Positions 42,657 to 54,600 of a stretch of 64,000 nt of DNA are shown piece after piece. Origin of the DNA: Paroedura picta (Eukaryota; Chordata; Lepidosauria; Squamata; Gekkonidae); assembly GCF_049243985.1 (NCBI RefSeq), contig NC_135370.1, positions 42,645,255 through 42,709,254 of the forward strand. The letters run 5' to 3'. Under the pieces are notes generated by a model that had not been told where the DNA came from, searched no databases, and saw only the letters and a program-made list of their open reading frames with translations. The first letter of the stretch is position 1. Every line of letters starts with the position of its first letter. A program made the position numbers and the translations under genes.

Positions 42657-43880
42657 GGGAGCTCGCTCTCGGGGCAAGGACAAGCCAGCGTCTCCCCGAG
42701 GACTAGAGAAAGGTTGGGGCCAAGTCACTCCTTCTACCTTCCAAATGGGAATCAGCTTACCCAGGTCAGAATCCCCGGGCTTGTCAAACGTGACTTCTAT
42801 AGCAGTTGAAGCCCTTAGCAGCCGAATTTTTTTATCATTATTTTCTTGCATTTTGGGGGTGGGGGAGATCCAGGGCAGGACGAGATGAGCTCCTTTCCAA
42901 AGTCAATGCTTCGGAAGAGGACAGTTAATGGGAGATACAGTTAAAGCAAAATGGACTCTGCGTTTGTCCTTAATCCGGCTACCGTTGCCTGGGAGGAGGG
43001 GGAAACGCCTCCAACAGAGGCTTCATGGGATGCTATCCCCCAGGTGATATTACTGACTTCCATGCCCATTTCAGCTCTATTAAAGGGAAGGGCATTTTCT
43101 CCCCAGCCCTGTTGGCAACTGTAATCCCGGTCCTCTGAAGCCACGAAACTGAACCCAACCTTCCTTTTTGCAAGATGCTACAAAGTCGCTCAGGGATAAC
43201 TTGGGGGCAGATTTCACATTTTCCTTTGGGTTCTTTGTCTTCATTCGGCCCTTGAATGCAACGTTGGCCATGACCTTTATTTATCCTCATTTTATTGGGA
43301 CAGTTGTATGTGCCAGGACAGGATTTCTGACTCTAACCAATTTTCCTTTCGGTAGAGGGTCTGGCTCTCACCCAGTCTTCTGACTTTTGACCAAGGAATG
43401 GCGGGGGGGGGGGGGGGGAGGAGAAAAGGAAGGGAGAGTCCCTCTGGGGGCTTCTGTTTGAAACTCTGCCCAGGAATCTCTCTCTCTCTCTCTTTTTTAA
43501 AGTAGCCGCCGGTCCGAATTCTCCCTAATGTATTTGCACTGAGGAAAATCCTGGTCCGCCTCACAAACAGGCAGGGCAGAGAAGTCAAGCTCAGGCTAAC
43601 TTGTCCTGCTTAAAGCAGCTGGTGGCACAGCTGGTGGGTAAAAGTTAAACAGGCTCTGAGGTTCCTCTCAGAGGGGAGCGACTGATGCGGACCTAGAAGT
43701 CCACATTTGCCCACCTGCTGCCCCAAAGACAGACTCATTGGGTGGCATGCTCATGTTGTTGGAGTAGGCAGTGCCGCACTATCACAAATGTCCTTCCATA
43801 AATAAACCTTTTCCTCCTTGAACCTAAAATACAGCGTGTGCCTATCAATGACTGGATATGCTCACACATGCTCAGTGATC
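42657..43880. other. no recognised gene or repeat
   Basis: Poly-G at about 43405-43418 and a (CT)n run near 43480-43494. Short ORFs are unsupported. Confidence 0.45.
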
Positions 43881-44760
43881 CATCAGCAGCCGGACCCCTG
43901 CCCTGCCTTGGGCCTGCTGCCGCCGCGCCCTTTAAAAGACCCCGTTCCCTTCCTTTCCCCCGCCAAGCCAGACTGGGCTCTGGCTGGATTCCCCCCGGGC
44001 AGTAACGGGCAGGGACTTCTCCGCCCCGGCCGCCTAGAGAGTTCCCTGCGGGGAATTTCACTGGAAAGCCAAGTTGGGCGGCCCGTGGCTGTCCGGGTCT
44101 TTCCTAGCCTGGGGACCAGCCTTCCCCGGGTCGCGCCTGCGTTGGCGTCCCCCGCTTCTAACCGCCCCCCCTGCCCCCATCACCCGAAGCCCCAGCGAGG
44201 AAACGAGCAAAAAAGCGAGAGGGAGAAGCCTCCTTTCCCTTTCGGCGTCGCCCTCCCGTCTCGCACCTGGGACACGGAACCCCCCCCCCCAAGGGAGAGC
44301 GGAGCTGATTAAGAAAAACCTGTTCGAGGTCGGCGAGAGGAAGCCAACCCCCCCCTCCCGGGCACACAATGGTGGAGGGGGGCGAGGGAATGGAGGGCGG
44401 TGACCCCCGGACCCCCCCCCGGCGGGCTTCTTCTCGGGAGGCGGCCCGAGTCCGGCGCGGAAGCCGGACCCCTCGACCTGCTCCCCGCTCGAGCCGGGGG
44501 ATGCCCCCGAAAGAGCCGACCGGCTTCGCTGCCGGGCCTCCGAGGCGGCGCTTTCCTCCCTCTCCCAAGCGTGGCTACCCCCCCGCCAGGTCAGAAAGCG
44601 CCAGGCGCCCCCCCCCCCCAGCCGCAGAACCCCGGCGACGATCTCCTCCAGGGGACAGCGGGAGACTCCAACCTCCGCCCCACTCTTCTTGGGGAGCTGC
44701 GCTTTTAAAATGCGTGTCCCTGTGTGGACACCGAGGGAAGGGATGAGGTTCCCGGGGGAA
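43881..44760. promoter_or_regulatory. CpG-rich segment, possible CpG island
   Basis: High GC and CpG content, many C runs, and ORFs open on both strands at once. No start, splice or protein signature supports a gene. Confidence 0.4.
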
Positions 44761-45693
44761 GAGTCCGCAGCCTCTTACATGCCGCCAGGAGGGATTTGGG
44801 GGTGTTTTTTGTTTTTTGGGGGGTGTCGTTCTCTGGGGTTACTGGGGAGCTGGAGCATCCCTACCGTTTTGCACCAAGGAGCTCAAGGTTGCGGGCTGAG
44901 CCGGCAATCCCTTCTGCCCCAGGCTCTTCCTTCAGTCCCCTTTCTGAGGCATCTTGATCCAGCAAGGATCTGTTGCTCTCTTCACGTTAAGGCACGCGCG
45001 GGCGCCCGCACGCACACACACACACACACACCATGCCGTTTGTGTAAATCTGCAATAAATAATATTTTAATGTTAAAGCGAAGTGTATAGTAATCAAAAT
45101 CTTTAGGGGCAGGATGGAAGGGAAACTGAGAAGGATTTGACAGTAAACAAGCCAGCGCTCATTCTCCTGCCTCGTACTACTTCAGCGGAGGCACGGGGTA
45201 CTTCAAGACGCGACGTCGGTTGAGGATGCCTTTCTGACAACAAACGTCTCTGAAGGAGAAGCAAGGCCGAAGTAGCCGGATCTGGGATCGGCAGTGGATC
45301 CCCCACACCCTTTCCATCAATTGAATCGGGTTCTTTTCTTCTTGGTGCCTTAGGGAAATCAAGGTGCAAGGCGGACCAGGCAGTGTAGATTCCGGGGCTA
45401 TTTTCCTCTGCTAGGTTACCTTTTGCCTTTCTCTGGTGCGGAAGCACATTGATTGCACATTTGAGCCTTGCTCGGGGCCTGTCGATTCGCCTGACAATCT
45501 CCTTCTACGGTTTCTGAATTCCGCGCTGGGGCTGTAGGAATCCCCGACCTTGCAATCCCTTTTGCTTCCGACATTAGAAAAAAAAATATATCAGCTTCTT
45601 GAACGTGGTTATAAGCCACTGCCCCTGGATTCCCACAGCTGTGTCCGTTTATTTACACTACTCACACTCCGCTTTTCTAGCAGGGACTCAGGC
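44761..45693. other. no recognised gene; (CA)n at 45014-45033
   Basis: A short (CA)n microsatellite follows a cgcgggcgcccgcacg stretch. The remainder is not recognised. Confidence 0.45.
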
Positions 45694-45805
45694 CAGGGAT
45701 GGCCAACCTGCGGCTCTCCAGATGTCCATGAACTACAATTACCGTGAGCCCCCGCCTGCATTGTACTCCATGGAGGTCTGGAGAGCTACAGTTTGGCCAC
45801 CCTTG
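45694..45805. mobile_element. palindromic hAT-like MITE (family P), diverged
   Basis: Begins cagggatggccaacctgcgg and ends tacagtttggccacccttg, with the core tctccagatgtccatgaact. No clear target duplication remains. Confidence 0.75.
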
Positions 45806-46049
45806 CCTGTCCGTTCCCAACTTCTCAGTTCGCTGTCCAAAATCATCAACTGAATTTGTCACCCTTGGCTACTTGCGGATCTTCTTTGCGAGCAGTCGCC
45901 AAGTCCCAAAACGTCATTGTCTCTGGAAGCAACTCAAGCTTAGCATATGGGCCACACACTTCCCCTCCCGTCCTCTCTAGAAACGCAAACGGATGCGTCC
46001 TGATGCCCCTGGGTTTCCCCGCCGTTTCTACCTCTATCGCCAGAGAGGC

Positions 46050-46880
46050 CTGAACGGTCATATGCACGGGCGACTGTCAAGGTATCTATGCTCCGGAGCG
46101 ACGCCACGGTCCCCGGCAGCTCGACTGGCGCGCGGGCCGCGGCTCCTCGGGGCAGAGACCCGGGCCCAGGGAGGAGGAGGAGCCGCTACAGCAACCCGGA
46201 CACGCCGCCGTCGGGGCCTTCTAGGCCAGAGCCGCCTGGGCGCAGCAAGCCGGGCCTTCCCAGAAAGATCCGAAGCAGGGGTGAGGCCGGGCTGCCCGGG
46301 GCCCTGCAATTCGGTCTTCCGGCGAGGGCTTAACCGAGCGCCGTGTGCACGGCGGCTCCGATCCATTTCGGCGTGCCTCTGCACGGGAGGCGGACAACGG
46401 CACTCAGGCGCCTCGGGTGCGGGGCTCGAGGCAGTTTGGGGGAGTCTTCCTCTCCCAAGTCGCCGCTTGGGAAGCCGCCCGCAGGGGCCTGCGGCAGCTC
46501 CCAGCCCCGAAGTGGCAGGCGAGGGCCCTGGCTCGCCCGCCCGCCATTACACGGCGCGCCACGCTGAAGGGCGTGCTGGGATTATGAGAGGCCCCGGGAG
46601 GTTCGGCGAGCCTCCTTTCTGGCCGCCGCTGCAAAGGGGGCTCGGAGCCGGGCTCGGGCACCCCCGGATTTGTGGAGGGCGGCGGGGAAGGGAAGGCAGG
46701 CGGGCCGGCCTGATTAGCATGCAGCAGCGCTCTCGAGCCGGGCTCCATTGTTTTAACACCTCCCTTCTCCTCCGCGCCAATCTGTCACCGTTCAGCAGGC
46801 GAACGCGGCTGCCTCGAACGCGGCTGCCTCAAATGAGACGGATAATTAGCTGCCCCGCACGAATGGCGCACTCTTCTCAC
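46050..46880. promoter_or_regulatory. strong CpG-rich segment
   Basis: The densest CpG stretch of the window (for example 46095-46160 and 46400-46560). A 297-codon plus-strand ORF spans it, but its composition (Arg, Gly, Ala, Pro) and the ORFs opposite it fit GC bias rather than a protein. It may be a CpG island of an unseen transcript. Confidence 0.45.
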
Positions 46881-47720
46881 CCCTGATTGCTATCACCTTC
46901 TTGCTCCTGGCAGTTTTGACACCTCGTAATCAGCCTGCTGCTTTCCCCTCTTTTCTCTCTCTCTCTCTCCCCCCCCCACCCCCCAATTTCTGATTTATCT
47001 CTCCCACTCCCCGCCCCCCACCCGCCCCCCCTTCAGGTTCTTTTTAAAAAAATAAATAAAAAAAAATAAGTGCCATCCGAGTTGCCATTTGGATGGAGCC
47101 TCCTCGAAGCCGAGTTAACCCCGTACGGATTTGGGGGGGGGGAGGGGAGAGAAGTGCGCGGGCGCGCGAGGGAGCGACGAAAGCGCTTCCTGAGGGGTGG
47201 GGTGGGAGAGGGAAGCGCCCTGGAGCCTTTTCGCGCGCGTGGATGTTTTGGAAGCCGATTTTTGCTCCCTCGAGCTCGCCTTTTGCAAAACTCCAGATCT
47301 GGGGTGAGAGAGGAGGCCTGCTCGAGCGCGCCCCCTTTGGGGGAATGACAGCGCTGCAACGCAGCCCTCCATAAACATACACGCACACACCTTCTCCAGG
47401 CAAATGTCAAACGCCGGAGTTAATGTAATCTAGACCTTATTGGCGGGCTGAGGAGGCGAAGGGGATTTGGGAAAGGGGGGGGGGGAGGAGAGAAGCAGCT
47501 CTCTGGCTGAGTGTGGCAATAAACAGACCGCGGAGGGGAATTTCCAGAAAAGGACAGAGCTGAGACCTCAAATTAATGTACTAAATTTCCCCTTCGACAA
47601 TCGCACCCCCTCGATGAACTAGTGGAATCTGTCACAAGAGTGTTTCCCTCGCTCCTCTAACGAGCAGTGACAGTCTAATTACGGGAGCCACAAGCAGCTG
47701 GCAAGAGGTAGCCAAGGAGC
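46700..47720. promoter_or_regulatory. candidate conserved non-coding element cluster
   Basis: Two repeat-free blocks, 46740-46940 and 47400-47710, are rich in developmental-type motifs: TAATTA near 46843, AGGTGTTAAA and AGGTGTCAAA (minus) near 46750 and 46920, ATAAACA near 47519, TAATTA/TAATTAC forms near 47675, and a kappa-B-like GGGAATTTCC at 47536-47545. They look single-copy. That they are enhancers is inference. Confidence 0.35.
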
Positions 47721-47739
47721 CAGGGAGAAAAGGGGGCGT

Positions 47740-47992
47740 GGGGGGGCACACAGCTATATGGTTGCCAGGGCCCCCCCATCCACCAGCCGGGGAGAGGCAG
47801 GGAGGGCTGCCAGATCCAGGCTGGGAAACATCTAGAGGTGTGGGGGTGGACCTCGGGGGGGGGCACAATATTATAGAGTCCACCCTCCAAAGCATCCCTC
47901 TTCTCCAGGGGAACTGATCTCTGTAGCCTGGAAAAGAGCTGTAAATCTGGGGGATCCCCAGGGCTCATCTGGAGGCTGGCATCCCTAGATCA
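47740..47992. repeat. unclassified lizard interspersed repeat (family L)
   Basis: agagtccaccctccaaagca, cttctccaggggaactgatc, tctgtagcctggaaaagagc, gggatccccagggctcatct, ggaggctggcatccctag. It sits beside the candidate conserved block. Confidence 0.8.
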
Positions 47993-48104
47993 GATATGCA
48001 CCCACGTCTTACGCACGCACATTACAATGGGGCGGCATGTGGAGCGTGGCTGGGCCTCCCCCAAGCATCTCTTCTCCAGCCTAAAGCTCCCCTGCCATTC
48101 TGCC

Positions 48105-48222
48105 ACTACCTTAATTGGGTAAATTATGGGGGTTTTATTGTATTTTAAATATTTTATTATGTAAACCGCCGCGAAACCTGCTGGGGAGCAGTGGTATATA
48201 AATCTAAAAATAAATAAATAAA
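48105..48222 (+). mobile_element. LINE 3' tail
   Basis: ttttattatgtaaaccgccg, cgaaacctgctggggagcag, tggtatataaatctaaaaat, then (AAAT)n. Confidence 0.75.
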
Positions 48223-50056
48223 AAGTATCGGCAAGCCCCACTGTAGTTAAAAGGCTTCAAATATGACCAGGAGGTGGAGGGGGCGAAAGGAAAGCATCTA
48301 CTATAATCAAAGGTGAGAGAGAGGAGGAGAATTTTATTCCATTCTCCCGCAAAGAGCTGCTTTCTTCTCCCACTTTTCAAAATAATTCCTTTCCCTGTCA
48401 GGTTTTGTCTCCTCTGCTGAGCGAAGGTGGTATTGTTAGTACTCCCTCCTCGTGCCGGAGCTTCCCTGGGTGAGCGTAATAAACCCCATGTCCCAACTGG
48501 CAGCAAAAGCAGAAGATATTTCCCAGAAAGGAGAAAGAGAAAAAAAGTTGCTCTAGACAAGGCTGCTCAGGGTGCATCTTCTCTTCCCTCCAATCATGCA
48601 GTAATCTACAAAAACATCATGGGGTTCAACTAAAAAAAAAAAAGAATTACAAGTGTGGAATTATATACTAGTGGCATTCTATATTAGTTTGTTCAGGAAG
48701 AACCTGCTGGCTCCTACAATTGTGCTTCTGTTTCATAGGCCTTAACTTTTTTTTTAACTGTCCCCACTGGTGAGTCACCGAAGGGAAATAAAAGAACTTC
48801 TGCTTGGCAAAATTAAGATCAATTTTCAATCGCTTTTACGGTATTTCTCTCCCCCCCACAACTCCCCCCCCACCTCTACTGGATGGTCATTCAAAGGAGC
48901 TGGGATTGCCTGTGAAAATAAGCAAAACATGCCTTTGCCTAGAAAAAAAAACAGTACAAAATTCACAGGGAAAAGCACATTCCTTTTCTTCTGAAGGCAG
49001 TCTGGACTTACTACCGCACTACTTACAACATCAAAAAAAAAAAAGGTTATGTCCAAGCGCCACTATGCATCGCCACCAAAAAGGAAACTGCATCTAAGTA
49101 AGCCTTTAGAGGTTGACGTTTCAGCCTCTGTTATATCACATATGCATTTCTAAATGGTAGATTTGTTATAGTAGAACCAAAACATACATTCTAGGTCACA
49201 CCAGAGACAAACCCCCTCACACTACAGTTTATTATAGTGCAAAGGCAGTTAACAACTTGTCAGAATCAGATGATAAGTTGAAATCAGAGTTGTAAAAAAA
49301 TGCTTGGTGCTGCCAAATGAGTTACAATTATTCAAGATCTGCATCCTGGTCCCTTGAGTTTTAAGATAAAGCCAGTCAAAACAGCAATAGCAGATACAGA
49401 TAATTTATTAAACCTTACTATACAATTAATACTCCTGGACTGAAAATAGCACAGTCCAAGTTGATCAGTCTACAAATATTATTGGGTCCTGGAAAATATT
49501 AGTTTTTAAAAGTTTTAAAGCTGTCTCAGCCAAATGCTCCTGGTTACAAATGCTCAGTATTTACATTGTTTACCTAGGTAGGAAACGGCTGTTAAAAAAC
49601 CACATACAAACCCCAACAAATGTGTGTAATCCATTTTTGTAAACTTCATGTTTATATATTTTTAAATATCCCCCCCCCCAAATCCAGACATTGAGCTAGC
49701 GTTCTGATTTTAAAACATAATGGTAGGATAAGAATAATTGTATCTACCTATTAGCTTCTCTTTCCTTAAACACACACAGCAGTTTTTACTGGGTGATATT
49801 GGGTCCTTGAGGGAAAAAGGGGGGTCAGGAAAGGGATTCAAGAGCCTTTTCGTTGTAGGGTCCAGTCATATTAACATATATAAACAGAAATTCTCTCCCC
49901 AACTGAGAATAAGATTTACATACCCATACTTCTTACACCCATGGGGATACATCTTTCTTTCATATCACCAAATTCCCTGAATTGGCTAAAGGTCTCTCTT
50001 GATGCACATAAGGATTTGCATTCACTGCTACCTGTTGTCATGCAGGATTAACTGCC
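48223..50056. other. 3' flank of TANK, nothing recognised
   Basis: Increasingly AT-rich and repeat-poor toward TANK. No gene signature. Confidence 0.45.
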
Positions 50057-51520
50057 TGCATTTAGGGGTGGGATTGGGGCCTAGAATTTATTCACAATCT
50101 CCTTTCTCCTCTTACTGAGAAATTCAGTTTTTGCCCACATGAACAGGAACTGCGGAGCTGGAACTTGGTGGGCATGAGACAGTTTACAGCTTCGTTTGCC
50201 TGGGCCAAAGGCAGAAGGAGGGTGGGGGTACAGGCTGGGAACCAGCAAAGAACTACGTACTAGTGGGAGGAAGAGCAACAGGGCAGAGGGGACCTCCCAC
50301 AAAAAGTCTGCAGGGATGACACCTTACGGCATATTTATATTAGTGGTGCTACTGTTCTTAACAGTTCTACCCTTTTTAAAAAATAGCATCCAACTACAGG
50401 AAAACAGGTACTCTAAGGACCTTTACATAGAAAGTGGAATCCCCATAAAGAAAAGGGTATGAATCCCATTACACTTGCTAAATCCACATGTACATTTTGC
50501 TGCACCTTCACATAACAAAAGTTAGTATGTCTTGTAATGCAGTGAAAAGGCACTTTTGTGAAGTAAGCTGCTCGAAAGTTATCTTATCACTAGGAAAAAA
50601 AATTCTGTAGTACACTGCTCAGCAGTAAAATTATTTCAAACCATTAAAAATCCTTTTAATGATGCAAGGATTAGGTTTTCTTTTGAATGGAAAGAGTTCG
50701 GTCATTATAGAAGAGATGCCATACCTTAATTCAACTTGAACATTTCACACCTATTTCAAACAATATCATCCAAGTATCATCCCCACCCCTATACACAAGA
50801 TCAGTTTTTACTACAATGGTGAGATCACTTGCACAAAATAATGAATGATACTCAGTAATCTCAAGACAAAAACAAAAATCTAGTTCTGCCCTAGATAAAT
50901 TGTTACATTCCTAAAGACTGAAAAAATATGTGCGTTGCTGGCTAGCATTCCAAAGGTATCCCATTATTTAAAATTATCTCATGTAAGGGCCAATGTGTAT
51001 ATTATATGAGCCAGAAATTGATAGTCACAATAGCTACTGGCCCATGGACACAACTAACAGAGCCAGAGCATTGAACAGCGTTGGGTATGAGTGAAATAAT
51101 TCACTTTACTTGCAGCTCACGTCAAATCTTTCTTGGGCTCTGGTACTTAGCATTAATTGCTGAAATAGATAGGACTTGCTTCCAAATTAATATACAATGA
51201 GGGTTCAAAATGCATCGCGGTACAATTGACATTACACATTAAAAAAAAGATGTTTCCAATGCAAATAACAGTTCTTAAGAAATACAGTATGAGGTCATGT
51301 TATCCTCCTTGTTGTCACACACTGGTTGGCCCGTGTCCTTAGTCCTCTCTTCCCCTCCCCTTTTTGAGGTTAACAGGGGTATATTTATACATGCTTCTCC
51401 TATACACCACTAACAATGGCTTTAATAGCATTTAATGGTCCGTACAACTCAGGCTGAATTCATTTATAAAGAAACTGCAGCACTTGGGTTTAAACAAAAT
51501 GTCTCTGCTTTCCAGTTACC
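50057..51520 (-). other. probable TANK 3' UTR and immediate 3' flank
   Basis: The sequence directly downstream of the TANK stop is AT-rich, free of recognised repeats and without a supported ORF, as expected of a 3' UTR. A minus-strand AATAAA lies at 50087-50092, which would put cleavage near 50057-50077; closer weaker signals (ATTAAA at 51421-51426 and 51431-51436) could end a short form. Another AATAAA lies at 49404-49409. The true end cannot be fixed without transcript data. Confidence 0.45.
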
Positions 51521-51697
51521 CTAAACCTTCTTGTCGAAGTGTGAATTCAGATGTCTTAGAAAGTCCTCGTTCGATGTAAGAGATGGTGGGAAAACTTTCT
51601 GGCAGAATTCACATATCCCAGGCTGATCAAGCTCCGAGTTTGCTGAAGGAACCGCCAATAAGTCATTGTCCTGAGTCTGATACGGCTCCCAGAGAGG
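51521..51697 (-). CDS. TANK: TANK last coding exon with C-terminal zinc finger
   Basis: Acceptor CTTCTTTGCAG is followed by PLWEPYQTQDND, matching the PIWKPFPNQDSD of human TANK, then 58 codons to a TAG stop at 51521-51523. A zinc finger of form C-x2-C-x16-H-x3-H is complete: CEFC at exon residues 29-32, FPPSL, then DFLRHLNSH with both histidines. In human TANK this finger lies at the extreme C terminus, and the family uses it in contacts that restrain TRAF6/NF-kappa-B signalling. The protein ends DKKV. Confidence 0.97.
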   Translation of the reverse strand, partial: PLWEPYQTQDNDLLAVPSANSELDQPGICEFCQKVFPPSLTSNEDFLRHLNSHFDKKV

Positions 51698-54600
51698 CTG
51701 CAAAGAAGTGTATGTTGGGGGGAGAGTTAGTATTCTGTATAAAAGAACTGCTTCCCTGTCTACTAGCTAGGGTTTTGCTTGTGTGTATATATCAAAGTAT
51801 ACAATGTCAGATCCAAACTGCTTTTCTGTGAGTGAAAAAGGAAATTTGTGTGTGTGTGTGTGTGTGTGTGGGGGGGGGGGTTCCCATCTGACCACCCCAA
51901 AAAGGCCACACTAGGAATCAGTCAGACCTGTGTGCCCAAAAGCCATGTGGGATGAACTGGGGGCAAGAGAATTGGGCAAGACCGAGGGGAAATCTGCTTG
52001 GATCTAATCCATAAAATATTTCACTTGATTAAACAAATGTACTTTGTTTTCCAATGAAGTCATTCTTGGTTTTGAGTCTAGAAGCGTTTGCTACGAATGA
52101 CAGCATCCCTACTCAGACACCCTCCCGATTTTTCAAGAATTTTCAAGAATTTCACGGAAAAAATGCTTTTAACTACAGCATACAGAATAGCTTTTTTGAT
52201 TTTATTATGAAATGACTGCAGGAGGAAAGAATTTGAAACCACAAAGGTTAATTTGGGAGTTAATTTTTTTTTGCTGTAATACTTCTTGTAACCATCTGAT
52301 TCCTACATAAGTCATGAGTGATCATTTTACACTTTGTCTGTGTAAGAATGACGGTAGGCAAGTAGAGAGCCAAACCTGGTGCCTTGCTGTTTAAAAAAGA
52401 TACACGCTTTGAATGGCGTCAGAACTGCAGCAAATGTTTTTGGAGAGGAGGGAAAAGGCACAAAGCTATTGTCGCATTACTAAATGCTTTTATTTTATCC
52501 CATATTTGCACTAGGAGGACAAGGACAATGCATGTTCGGAGCAACGTGGATTTGAAAGCTCTCTGGGCCATATATGGTTTATTCTAAGCTTGTCCTCCTT
52601 TTGTACAAGAATTCAGTGCCATCTCCTTCTCACCCCCCACCCTCCATCTGTGAGCGCACGCCCCACAACTTTTTCTAACTCAAAGGAAGAACAGGCAGGA
52701 AAAAGGACAAAGACAGTATCCTTAATACACTTCTGATCTGTATTAATCTCTCCCCTATTTATTTTTAAAAAACAACCTAGCTACTTATGCCCACCGGCCC
52801 AAAAGTACAAATATTCCCACTGCAGGTTTTCCACTGTTCCCGTAACAAAACATTAAAATTAACTCTGGACCCACATTTTGAAGTTCTAGAACCTTAAGAA
52901 TTCTGAAGCACACCGGCTTATTCAAAACAAACAAACAAAACCCAGCCATTATTTCTTTTAGGAGTCAGTTCTTTAGCTAAATAATATTTAATGCTGTCAC
53001 AAGGTCTTGGCAGATTTCTATCGTGGCTCTTTTACCATGGTCATCAATCCTTGCAGAACAGAAGCTAATTAGGTGTAATTACAGCAAGTTCTCCTTACAA
53101 ACAGTCTACTTTTTGTTGGTGTAAATTGCTTCAGAAAGCTGTCTAGGCACTGATGCGTGTTTTAAATATCACCACGGAAGTGTGCTTTTAATTACTTATT
53201 TGCAACTCCACCTTGATTTAATCTGGCAGTTTAATAACTGTAATGGGAAGCATGATTACATGGCCCAAATATACCTGCTAGCCTTGTAATATTTGATCAA
53301 TCACAGACACCGGTAAAAGGACCATACCTTAAGGTCGTTTGTTCACTGGGGTTAGAGTTTCTGCATAACACTTTGACTTACAAACTGTTCCTGTCTATCA
53401 TAGCATTTCAGCGGGAGGAATTTTTTCACTGGACAGGTCATTAAGCTGCTTGACCGTTGTATTTTGGATTCCCTCTAATTATTGTATTTTGACTTAGGTG
53501 TGCGCATGTGCCGTGGAGAATTTCAAGCATATTATTAGAAATCTCAGTTAATCATCTGTCTTTTGTCTAATTTTTAAAAAATTCAACTACTACCCAAACC
53601 TAAAGTTAGGTGACCTTGAATTATTCAAGGGTCAAAGAAATTATCTTTATTAAACTGGAGCCTGTTACTTGGTATTTCAAGGAAAGGTCTTCTTACCATT
53701 TTCTTGTTTCCTATTTTAGAGGCATATCAGAATCAAAAGAGCCCCCCAATAAAAAGACATGTATCCTAAACTCATGGCCTCAATGATTACAATCATCCCC
53801 TCCTTGCACACAAATATCAGCTGATAATTCTACTGATTCTTGCTTGCAGCCCTAACTAATTTAATGACTTACCAAAAAAGAGAGGAAAAAGAAAAAGCAG
53901 CCTATTTTAGTCGTGAGATATCAAACAATGAGCCAAAATGGAGGATGTGAATCTAAAAATCAATCTATGCAGATATTTTTCCAAACAGATATTGTGTAAA
54001 AGATTTTAGATGTATGTCCCACACTTCAGTTCACCAGGCCCTACGCAGTTTAGCTCACGGTAAAAATAATCTGCAGTGTTTTAAGGCAGTATAAATAACG
54101 TTACAAGTATTCATTCCACACTCTTTATAATCCACCTGAGGGAGCAGGTAATATAATAAAAAAAAATGCGATTTAAAAATCCTCCATAAAATAACCCAGT
54201 ACACTAAACAAACTTAAAAAGCAGGTATAAAACAAATCATTGGTATTTCAAAACAGCAACAAAGTAATCCAGTTGTATAAAAATCAGCATTACAGCAGAC
54301 GTGAAAAGCAAACAGCATAAAAATAAGGGGAGAACTGAACAAAGAGATTAAATTTAGTTTAAAACCCTGTATAAGGAAACAATATTTTCATCCACTGCCT
54401 AAAACGATATTGCCATGTAGGTACCAGTTGAATTTCAATTCTACAGGTAGCTTCATGTATATATTAACACATTTTCTTTAACTGCTACCACAAACACATA
54501 TTTAAAGTGATTTACAGAGTCTCTTGGCTGTTCTCTTCATGTGTACTTTGTTCTTTCCCCCCAAAACAAAATAAAGCCACAAAGAGCTCCACTTGATGGA

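Noticed and set aside
45993-46886. 297-codon plus-strand ORF in the CpG-dense block
   Set aside because: Composition is dominated by Arg, Gly, Ala and Pro, ORFs are open on the opposite strand too, and no domain is recognisable.
43881-47720. PSMD14 or TBR1 coding exons, expected by mammalian synteny downstream of TANK
   Set aside because: No peptide resembling either protein was found; only CpG-rich non-coding DNA is visible.
18850-50760. Enrichment of T-box half-sites (AGGTGTnA) across the window
   Set aside because: The handful seen is about what chance predicts for a 7-base core on both strands of 64 kb.
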